Source of the DNA: Apostichopus parvimensis
Taxonomy: Eukaryota; Echinodermata; Holothuroidea; Aspidochirotida; Stichopodidae
Direction of reading: 5' to 3'
DNA length: 24,545 nt
NCBI GenBank assembly: GCA_000934455.1
Contig: KN892634.1
Span: 1 to 24,545 of the forward strand
In this document: one piece after another, positions 9,385 through 21,300 of the stretch
How the letters are laid out: every line of letters begins with the position of its first letter
Numbering within the stretch: position 1 is the stretch's first letter
The notes under the pieces: model-generated
Databases searched by the model: none
What the model was told of the DNA's origin: nothing
Seen by the model: only the letters and a program-made list of their open reading frames with translations
Made by a program: the position numbers and the translations under genes

Positions 9385-12300
9385 GTAAAGAGCTCCCACA
9401 AGGAACCTCGTGCACTCGCTTGCTGTGTTTGTATTATGTTATGGTTTTATGATTGGGTTAGACGTTAGACCTGAGCCTACTCTTGGCTAGGCCTATCCCA
9501 GTGCATGTAAATATTACAACGCAAATACAGTACAGCCTAGCATACAAAATAACTGCCTCTGCCGTTAGGATTGAGCTAACGGACTAGCCTTACTTAGGCC
9601 TAACAGTAACACTAACACCCTGCATTCAGTAGCTGGATAGATTAAACAAGAAAAGAGTTAAGGGTAACGTCGACATACTTGCCAACCATTAGACATGAAA
9701 TTAACACTTTTGTGCATTGTCTCATACTAAGTCGGATTTCCAAATCTCATATGCAAAATAGCATGGACACTGCGAAGATCGGACACCTAAGCATTAAAAC
9801 ACCCCAAAACTGTAACTTCCTTTTATTGACAAATATGTATAAGTACTTGCTTGCACACAGGTCATTTTGGAGAGAAAATTACTGTAACTCCGTAGTTTTT
9901 CGTGAAATTGGCTCTTGCTGTAAGTTGTCATGGTGTAATCGTGTATTTCTTAGGGGTGTCCGAACTTCGCAGTGTTCCGAACTTCGCAATACTGACTATA
10001 CTGTAGTGTAAAGTAGGATATGCTCTAGGCTAAAGCAGGTTTACATGAACTTGCAGACAGTTTTATAGTATCATTAATGATGCAAGGCTTGAGAAAGTTG
10101 AAGAAATCTGGCATGGGATACAATGTGGAACACTAATAACTCTTGAAACCATGGTTTTCATTTGTAACATAGCCAGGTTTCACTTTCAGGCTGCCAATTT
10201 CCAGTTTCTTCTCATTTTTTATGATTGTGTGTGTGGAGGTTGGGTATGAATATCCATGTTTGTACCAAGGGGGGGGGGGGGGTTCGAGTTCTATGTCTAT
10301 CCTTCACCGTCAAAGATTTTATTAAAATCATATCGTAATGAAGGTTATAGGCCTGATATGAGACAGATCAAACTGGAATTGTATTCATTGTTCAGGCTAA
10401 CTAAGTCCAATGTTCTTGACACTTGTGGCTCTGCTGGGATTTGAAATGTGGAATGCAAATTTTACATCTGATATATTTTTTCTTTTTAAATTTCCATCCT
10501 CTTTTTTACAGTGAGCGATCGATGTGCTCAAGGTTTGTCAGAAGATACGAGTGGTCCAAACTTAAAAGCTCTTGTTGAAGATGGAGAGTGGTATGTGTTT
10601 AAGATGTGTTGTGCATGGATAATATAGCAAATGTTTAATACTAGTCTTGGCTTTCAATCATTCATAATTTGATGAAACTTGCTGTTATCAGTATGGTATC
10701 TTTGTGATTGGTTCAATTGGAAGAATAAATTCTTTCAGTAAAACCTTTGTGCATGAAACTGACACTCTTTGAAGGTATAAAACTCTTTTTGTGTCAAAGC
10801 ATGAGAATCCATAGTATTCTTCAGAGCATTCAGTCTACTCATCATTGATGTAGTTGTTAATCAGTATGACTGTTGAGATGAGTTAGATCTTTCCTCCCAT
10901 TATTCTTAAAGGCATTGAAGACTCGCGCACAAAGAAACGTCTCATGCCGGTAATCTGACCTACTGTAGTTTCGTATGAGGTGTAACAGAAGTGTTAGACA
11001 CCACCATCGATCCAAAAAAACACACACACAGCTTTCTACCGTCGGTAATTAGACACTAGTGCACAGTCAATACATGCAGCTACGGTCAATACCCACTACA
11101 CAGTGTACATAGCAGCGATGGACATATCAGGTCTAGATAAAAGATAACAAAGTATCACGTTTCATTNNNNNNNNNNNNNNNNNNNNNNNNNNNNNNNNNN
11201 NNNNNNNNNNNNNNNNNNNNNNNNNNNNNNNNNNNNNNNNNNNNNNNNNNNNNNNNNNNNNNNNNNNNNNNNNNNNTGCACATGTCGTCTTTTTATAACT
11301 ACAATGGAAAGAATAAAAAAAAAACTTATTTCCTATTCTAGCCCATCCAGTAGTGTGGAGGTGATGAAGATAGTGCCTGATGAAAAAGACCAGATTCAGG
11401 TAAATTTATTGCAAAGAGAAGTTCTCAATTGTTACTCATTTGGTCTAATTGTCTTATAGTCCATTACGACAGATAATTAACCATTTTATGCATTAACTGT
11501 AAAATCTAATTGTAGATTGATGTGATCAGTTTTTGATCTTCTTAAACGGTACAAAAGTGATATTTGTAAGTTCCACTTTAGATTCCCCTTTCATCTTCTT
11601 ACATCTTTGCATGTTATTGCACTGCACTTTAAAGTATTAAAATTGTCAAAGAACTTACCACATGACACATTCCTTCTAATGTTCTAAACCTTACAATACT
11701 TAATTAGCAACTTATGACATATATGAGTTTGAGGACAATCTAGAGCAAGGCTTCTCTCAAATAATTTCTACAAAGAGAAAACATGACATTAATTCGCATA
11801 AAGATCCAGAGAGTAGCAACACCTCATGCGCTGTACAGTACCTAGCATTAAAGCATTGTTCAGGCTAGGCAGGTACAGTGCTCAAGCCAATAAGGCCTTT
11901 TATATAGGCCTGCATACAAATTGGCTCGAGTTTGTGGACTGATTTATTTATTTACATTTTATGTGGTTTGGTTTCAGATAAATTGCTTGATACTGTAGTC
12001 TTAGTTGAGCTAGGTTGTTTGAAGTTCTCTTTAATTCTTTTAACCAAATAAAAATAGCTGTTCTAAAAGGGTAATGAGTTTACTCCCTATGATTTTATTA
12101 TAACAGGATGTGCTGATTGAGTGGAGTGACCAGCTAACATTGGATATCATCCTGACTACAGGAGGCACTGGGTTTGCAAGACGAGATGTCACACCAGAGG
12201 TGAGTGGAGCTCCACCATCGTGGTCACAGCAATGGCAACTGTGGAGAAAATACCTAGACGTTATCGCATGGCCTCTCCAAAACTGAAAGAATATCACGTC

Positions 12301-15300
12301 ATTTAACAGACACAAATATGTTATATCTTTACTTTACATTTGAGTTGTCACAAATTCAGTGGTGCCATATTGGATGCTAAAGGTAATATTCCACCAAACC
12401 AGGAACCAACGAATGAAATCAACTATTTATAGTTCATTTGAAAGAAGCAAACATGTGCCTCATACTGATTAAACATTTAATCACTTGCTACTTTGGCGAG
12501 AATTCTTAAGTCTGTACATTGTTTTAACCGTATGGACATATTTTAATTATAGCCAATTCTCTTCATTTAAGTACTTAAGAGAGATGGCTGAAGTACGGGT
12601 GTTATTTGTATAAACTTTGGTTTTGAAGCACGTTTGATATTATTACCACTCTTGACACCTGTACTGTTTGTAACATTTTCGTTTTTTATTTTCTCTCTTA
12701 CAAGGCAACAAAGGCTGTCATAGACAAGGAAGCTAATGGATTATCGACTGCCATGCTGACAGGATCCTTAAAAATAACACCCTTGGCTATGCTTGGCAGG
12801 TGAGTGCTTGAGTTTTTAATAAGTGTGATCATTACCATCAACAGATAGAGGCAAAATAAAGGCATCTTCTTCATTTTTATTCAACAAAAAAAAATCATGT
12901 TTCCAAAGGTTCTGACCAGTATTCACTACCCACTATCTCCCTATATGCATGCACACACACAGGTTGTTTTTTACATTTCAGACTGAGGACCCCATTGTTT
13001 TTCCACTGTTCAAATCCACGGTCCCTAACCTTAACAATATCCCATAACAATAGAATTCTTTCGAGGACGTGGTGATTCTTTAGAAATCACATCCGAGGAC
13101 CTGGAATTCTTTTGTTCAAGTCCTCGGTCAGAATACAAAACAAGTGCACACGCACACCCAAACACACACACAGCAGTGTGGTACTGTACGTATGCACCAG
13201 GTATTGGTACCATATGTTCTGCATATGTAAAATAATACTCAACTTGATTGAAATTAGTAGTAAAGCATTTTGGATTATCGTCTTACGATAAATGTGTAAA
13301 TACACATTAGTCATTGACATATTCTTTTACACATACTCTAGCAATTTTAAAATATAAAACGGGATATATATATCTCTTGCCAGACTTATGCTTCAAGTGT
13401 CATGATGAATTTCAGAATTATTCAATGTTTGTAATTTAATCATTCCAAACTCGATCGATTTCTAGGTGGATTGCAACAATTTCATATTTTGCTAAATGAT
13501 GCGAATTCCTATCAGACTTAAAAAGTAGTTTAATATTTTTGTGATAGTGATGGAGCAAGTTTTAATGTGCAATTCAAATATGTTGATATTTTCATGAACA
13601 TCTCCCATTGAAGATTATGGGAGGCTGTAATCAAGAGTTGAAAACGATGTCACCTTGCATCAGCTTAGATTTATTTTGTTTCTCCTCTCATGTCGCAGAC
13701 CTGCTTGCGGTATTCGTAAAGAGACGCTAATTATCAACCTACCAGGAAGTAAGAAAGGATCGCAGGTTCGTGGAAATCCCTCCCCGGCATTTCTTCCCAA
13801 TCGTGTCGCGATTTCAAACTAGCAATGATATTCCAATGCTTATACATGGCATAATTAATTTTGCAAAACAAAGTCGCCCAGAGCTTTACCTCCTAGGCTC
13901 AGACTGGAAATCAGAATTTGACAAGGTGACTAGTAATATTATGTTAAATGCTGCTTGGGAAACAACTTATTCCTTTCTGCAGTGTTGGTTGCAGAAAAAA
14001 GTGGTAAAGTGACACTCCTTTATAAATAAACTACAAAATCTGTGCGTGGTTCGTCGCAAAAGCAAATGAATGTTAAATGGTTGATATTGCCGGCGTTCAT
14101 GATATTAGTCAAATGGTCTACTGCAGTGGTCCTCATAGATAGTGGAAAGAGGGAGGGGTGTGGGGGGGGGTTGGGGAGAGGCTATGTGGGAAGTGCTCAA
14201 GGTGCATCAACAACAGTATATCATCAAATTGAATGAGTTTTTTGAGTTTGCTGTTAGGTGGAATACTGCATTATGAATGAGGTCACGATGACAGTAATAT
14301 CTTTGATTATGTGTATACAGCATTTCCATTTATTGTTCTGTCATATCAAATGCAGACCCTGGACAATGTTCATCTCTGTATGTTTGTCCAGGAGATATCA
14401 ACCACCATCCACCTATATCCCATCTGTAGGTCTGCTAGAACTATGCATAGCACACAAAACTTTCTAGTAGAACAGAGAGAAATCACAGAATAAAAGAATA
14501 ATTTATTTATTAAATGCTATGCAAACATACAAGAACAAACTTCATATATGCTGTGTTCATATCTTTGTAAAGTTGTACAAGATTTTTGCAATACCCATTT
14601 TTGTCGAACAGGAAAATTTCCTGATTGTTAAACCGTGGTTGAAGCATGCTGTCAATCATTTACAAGAGAACGGGACTGCCGTGAACGCTGTACACTCCAA
14701 GATGCAAGACAAGAAAGATTCAACACCAGCTCACACACACGACCACGTGAGTAACGAGTCGAAGAATCTCAAATATGAGAAAAAAGAGATTGGAAAAGAA
14801 GGACAAGAAACTGATAGAGATTTACCAAGATCTAGAAGAAATGGAGAGGAGTAAAGTTTGGTTATTCTGTGGTTAGGGTGGTTATTGGTTGATGCAACTT
14901 TTCTTTCTTTCAAAGTAGAACTCCAAATGATGAGACCTGAAATTTTAGAAGTAGAGAAGTCTCATTTACAATAATGGTATTTGTATATTTGTTATAGTAC
15001 AGAAACACTCTTGTTAAAATAGTTCTGCCTGAAGCATGAAATATTATTACCTTAAAATAGAGAGAAGTGAGAAAAGTGTGTTAATTACTATTTTGTGGAG
15101 CTTCCTTAAACGAAAAGAAAATTGCAGTGACCTTCAAGCTATAAGAATATCTTGTTTGATGCTTCCAGTGTGTTACATAATAATGGTGTGCTGACATCGT
15201 CCTTCTTTGGTTTTTGTTAGTAATTCATATACTTACCCAAGATATACCATTTATTGTCTGTGTCTTTTTTGTATTGCATTTGCCAGGTCTGCACAGCAAA

Positions 15301-18300
15301 TGAAGCAGTTTCAACTTTCACTGGTATGCCAAATTTGTTTGAATCATCTCATCCGGTAGCTATGCTCTACATGTACTTTCAGTTTGCAGTAACTATTCAT
15401 GAAAAAAAACGTTTTCCTTTCAAATGTTGTTGCTATCTTTGCAAAAATACACAAAACACTGTAGAGATAGATGAGTTGCTGCTACTGAAACTGTTTTTAG
15501 CTCCTTAAGGTATTACAGAGAAGGGTCTTTGCTCAATTATATTCCGTTCATTCTGATCGCCATTAAGATTTTAGAAATGGCCTGTTTTCTTCTCTTGTAG
15601 CAGATGATTGTAAAGCATTTTGTTTTCATCATCAAGAGGCAATGATCATTTCTGTAAATATCAGTTATTAGGTTATTAGATTGTTTTTTTTTTTATGTAG
15701 TGATGAACTTTCGTACAGATGAGTTCATCGAGAATACGGTTGTTTTTTTGTATTCCATCTGACGAAACACTTTTATTGAAGAAAGTGCTTTGTTAATTTT
15801 GACATTTTTGTTTGTGTTTTTTCTAAACCTTCCTCAGATATAGACAAGGTTGCAAGAAGACCCAGGAAGTCTCAGTACCCTCTTATAAACTTTGAGGAAG
15901 CAGTCCGAACAGTAATGGAACATTCCAAGTGCCTTCCAGTTGAGACCATTCCTATCGAAGGTAGTCTGTTTTCTTATATATTACTCGTCGAGCTCTTTTG
16001 AGATTATTGTTTTATTTTCGTTTAGTTTTATTCACCTGCAGTACCATTTGGTAATTTTGAGACTTGATTTGTTTTAAGTTTGGAACAATCCAATGTGCGG
16101 AAAGCTAAAGGAAAGAACTCACATCTTCACATTATGTATGATATACTGGAATTTGTCATCAAAGTAGCATTTTTGGTGCCATGTTCAGTCAACTTTCTGG
16201 GTGGTGGATATATATAAATTACAGGGAATAATTTAGTGTTCAATTATTTTGTAGCAGTTTTTCTGAGGACTCTGAAATTTGTCTGTTATAAAATACTATT
16301 GTTTCTGTGTAAACAAAACCCTGCTATACATCTTTGGACTTTGATAGGGATTTGACCATTTTGTATAGCATTTTGTCACGCCATACTGCTGGATAAATTA
16401 TTCCCCTGAATTATGTGTGTATTTCAGTGGCATGAATGTGAAAGATGGTGAGCATGTTGTAATGTAGTAAAGATGAAGTAGTATACCGCCACCTTCCTGT
16501 TATTAACTCTATATACAGTATCAATGATAACAGACAGATTTGATGATTATAATATAGTACGTAGAGCATCATAACACACATCTCTTGTTTCCTCTCTGCC
16601 TCTATTGGACGATAACAGACAGATTTGATGATTAGAATATAGTACGTAGAGCATCATAACACACGTCTCTTGTTTGCTCTCAGCCTCTATTGACGATAAC
16701 AGACAGATTTGATGATTAGAATATAGTACGTAGAGCATCATAACACACGTCTCTTGTTTGCTCTCAGCCTCTATTGGACGATCACGGACAGATTTGATGA
16801 TTAGAATATAGTACGTAGAGCATCATAACACACGTCTCTTGTTTGCTCTCAGCCTCTATTGGACGATCACGGACAGATTTGAAGATTAGAATATAGTACG
16901 TAGAGCATCATAACACACATCTCTTGTTTGCTCTCAGCCTCTATTGGACGATCACGGACAGATTTGAAGATTAGAATATAGTACATAGAGCATCATAACA
17001 CACATCTCTTGTTTGCTCTCTGCCTCTATTGGACGTTCACGGACAGATTTGATTAATAAAATATAGTACGTAGAGCATCATAACATACGTCTCTTGTTTG
17101 CTCTCTGCCTCTATTGGACGATCACAGACAGATTTGATAATTATAATATAGTACATAGAGCATAATAACACACGTCTCTTGTTTGCTCTCAGCCTCTTTT
17201 TTCATTCTTTATTCGTACCCTTACCTAACACCGAAGGATATCACGCATGTGTGAAAAATTACAAACTGAAATCAATAGTCAAACCCAGGCCTCCCAGTCT
17301 ATAAAAAAGGATATATGCAAATACCCTATCCTCTTGGACTATGGGCACTTCATCATCATCAGTTTGACCTCGGTCGACCAATATCAACATGAGGGGTAGG
17401 AGAAGTTGGCCGGACAATAACCTAGCATGGAGATTTCCAGTCATTTCTGACTTCCATAAGGGTTGCTAGCTCAGACGTACTTTCAGCCCCACTGTCCTCT
17501 AGTAGGAAATGCAGGAAGGTTTTATGGTGACCAGCTGCTCTAAGTCTTTGTTCTCTGATTTTCATTATGGGCACTGTTGTTGTGATGTGGGGTATGAGAG
17601 TGGTAGAGAGGAAGGTATCAGGTCCACTCTAGGCAGCTATGCACCCATATATGACAGTTCCTCAATTTCTCTTCAACTCAACAGACTCTCTCGGACGAAT
17701 TCTATCGAAAGATATCACAGCTAACGTTTCCATCCCGCCATTTAGAGCATCCATTAAAGATGGATACGCAGTCCTCTGTGAGTACACTTTTGTCAAAGAA
17801 AACAGTCAAACTTAAAGATTTGTTGTTTTTCTTGTGTCTTTATGTGTCATGTATCTATTGTATCTCATGCAGTATGTTGGTACTGAAAACAGCCCACACC
17901 AATTGTAAACGTGAGTTCCAATTGAAACCATGCATGCAATTTCTGCATATGTAAATTAGGGATACCCCATTCTGTAAAAAATTGCAAGGTGAAAAAGTTT
18001 GTCAAGCATTCTTCCTTATCTCCAAACCTTCCACAAGTGCATGCGGGTTACAAAGTTAAAAGGTCAATGTGTATTGTGGCTATCATTGATGTATGCTGTT
18101 GCCCAATTCCTATTCAGACTTCTATAACCAATCAGCATGATGTATATGTATGTATATTTGAATATTCATTATTTACCAGATTAAACCGTTCGATCTACAA
18201 TGAGAATTCTAGAAATAAGAACAATCATGTCAATGTAACTGTTTGGAGTTGTTCTGAGTAATGCCTATTATTAGACATGAAAAAATACCTGTTTTTGTTT

Positions 18301-21300
18301 TTTGTTTTATTGAAACCTATAGTTTTCTATAGTAGAAAAGAAGTTTAATCATTTTTGTACAAAATAAATTTGCAAAGGACACACATGAATAGTTAGGTAT
18401 AAACAATTTTTGGTTTGGCTAGGCTTGAATAGAAAATGAACTTTGCATTCTTAACACTGATAGCATGCATTTTGAGACCTATAAAGAAATTCAGCACAAA
18501 TACCAACTAAAACCACAGTCGTAAAATTGATTGCTCAGTGGATAAATGCTCAAACTGTAAATGTTAACAGATATTTATTGTATGAGAAAATGTAAAATAA
18601 TAATTGCATTTTTCTCCCTTAATTCATCTCTGAAAAATCTTGCAAAGACAGATATCTCTCTTTGCATCAAACTTGAAGAAGTGGCTACTATTAAGTGTGG
18701 ATTGCATATTTACAAGTCTTTCCAAACCAGATCACCAAATTTTAGCATAATAAATATGTATAATTAAAGCAGTTTAAATCCTTCAAAACATTGGCAATAT
18801 CCACAAGGGTATTATACCATGTTTCCCCACTTTATGTTCCTTTTAGCCAATGAAATCTTTTTTCCTAGGTCCAAAGCTCTTTATTTGTCCTCCTGTTTTT
18901 AGAATTGACATCTATTTTTTTCCAATATTGGTTTCCACATAGTATATAGAAGGAAGATTCCAAATTGTCAGGAAGGTCTGAATCTCATGAACTTCTCTGT
19001 TTTCAACGGTATCTTCTTCCCAATACATACAACCTTATCTCTCCCTGGAATAGTTTTGTGTACGTGTGTGTGTGATGTTTGTATTTGCTTAGTTCAATTT
19101 ATAATGTATTAGCCTACTGTGAGACCAGTGTCGCCAACAACATGCACCACAATAATTAACACTAAAATTAACCCCTTACGAGGGCCCTGGGTATTTGCAA
19201 TGGATAAGATCGCAGTTATCTCCATACATGTATTCATAACAGTTCACTGCACAGTGTAGTCGTAAACTCTTTTGCTGACAATTAATTATGCCACAGCATC
19301 GGATGGTCCTGGCCCCCGTCGTGTTGTCAGTAGCAGCACTGCTGGTCAATCCCAGCCAGCCCCGGTCCGGTCTGGGTCTGTGGTCCGAATCACAACTGGT
19401 GCCATGGTCCCTACAGGAGCAGATGCTGTAGTTCAAGTAGAGGACACAGAGCTGTTAGCTGCAACTGAGGAAGTAGGTACATCATGCGTATTTTTGTAAT
19501 GATCGTCATAGGCATAAGAGGCGGGGGGGGGGGCTAGGGGGGCTGCACCCCCCCAACCAAATATTTTGGAGAAATTTGGGCTATATGCTGAGAATTTTTT
19601 GGGCACCTACTGAAAGAAAATATAATTTGCAATGTGTTTTTCAATGGTTTAACTGATATTATGATCATTATTATTGTAACGACTTCCCCAATAATTATAA
19701 CCAATATGGAAGGGTAATATTACGGAAAATGATTGTATGTTATTGGCATGCGATGTAATAACCTATGCATGCATATATGATATGCAAAATAACACTCCGC
19801 GTGGAAAATTTTGGTTATATTTTTCGGGCAAGTCGTTACAGCCTCCCCAAATCAAATTGGGTTCCTACCCCTATGGTCTTTGCATACTACTATTTTTTCA
19901 CTCTTAGCACTATTTTGACTCGGTTCTTGTTTTGCTGCCTTAGTATACATATCATTATACACAGTGAATATTTCATCTGGTATGTAGCATAGCAAATTGG
20001 TATACAGTTAAGTGCAAAGATGTAGCCAAGTTTTCTTGCACAACAGAACAATAGTATAGTATTCTATAAAGGTTAATGTTTACATGCTTCAAAACTGTTT
20101 CACAAAATTTGAACACTAAATGAATCTGTCGTGTCGTACGAGCATTCTCTTACGCAATGGTGATCGTGATTTTTATTCATCTTCATTCTTTTGATAAACC
20201 CTCACAGTGAAAAAGCAGACAGATGTACTTGTAGTCATGGCAACTGGCTGGTCTTTGATTTGAGTGTCTAATAACACACTTGAGCATGAGGCATATTGTT
20301 AATACACATAAAAGTTGTCCTGATAAGGAAGAAACTAACAAACTGACTCCACACAACAAAGGTATCATTCCAAACTTGAGCTTATCTGTTCAACCAAATT
20401 TTGTGTTTTTTTTTAAAGGGAGCAGAAGAATTGGAAGTCAAGATCCTGACCTCTGCCAAACCCGGTCAAGATATCAGGTAGGAATTTGAATCCCACCCAA
20501 TGCGATGCATTTTCTTCTTGAATTTGTGGTGAGTTTGTAGATGGAATTGTAACGAAACAGTTGTCATTACATCAGACAAGAACAAAATATCTGGCGTGTA
20601 TAAATCGTTTCCAAAGCAGGAGTATTCTCTTCACTTAAATCTTTGAAATAACTTTGAACTTTGAACTTAGGACAAGCTTTAACTAGAATTCTCTTTATAT
20701 TCAATGAATTAAGCCTCATTTACAGTACACAGTAGTGTGGTAGTATTTTGTGAACCCAAATTTTGGAGAGGGAATAGAAAATGTGAAACTGATTTTTGTT
20801 TTTGCCTCCATGCTTACAGACCAGCAGGTTCAGATGTTATGAAAGGTGACACAATTCTGAAGAAAGGAACAAGATTGGGTCCATCTGAGATTGGCCTTTT
20901 AGCCTCTGTCGGTGTCACACAGATCAATGCTTACAGAGTACCAACGGTCGCTGTGCTCTCCACCGGTAACGAGGTTAGTGTTCATGTACAGTCGAATAAG
21001 ATGCATGGATAGAAGTCAACAGTTTCAAGAGTTTTCACTGGTTTTCTATAGAGGAGGGATGTTTCATAGCTGATGTGGACTTGCACTGTTTTAAGATCCC
21101 AACATCCCAAAAATAGTTTACTTAATATAAGGTTTTAGCTCTTCATGGGCTTTGTTATGAGTCATTTTGTTGTATAAACCTCTTTCATGTCGTAAGTGCT
21201 ATCATTTTGAGAAAGACGTTGCATATAATCTGCTTGTTAGTCAGGATGCTATCATTTTCCTCGTTTCTTGGTCCTCCCTCCAGTTGAGTGACCCCCACGG

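Larger units (their letters stand above)
10591..11341 (+). other. GPHN: GPHN intron 2 with mobile element and assembly gap
   Basis: 751 nt as represented. It holds the second TTAA element, cut by an N run at 11167-11276, so the true length is unknown. Confidence 0.85.

Noticed and set aside
13770-14012. 80-codon open frame after GPHN exon 6 as an alternative exon
   Set aside because: It is in a different frame from exon 6, has no gephyrin similarity, and exon 6 joins exon 7 in phase 0 without it.
16547-16741. Minus-strand repetitive open frame
   Set aside because: By-product of the 85-bp minisatellite.
5020-17199. Relation between the 85-bp higher-order period at 5020-5509 and the 85-bp unit at 16526-17199
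   Set aside because: The sequences do not resemble each other; the shared length is coincidence.
19176-19436. Minus-strand open frame opposite GPHN exon 11
   Set aside because: Shadow of the conserved exon on the + strand.
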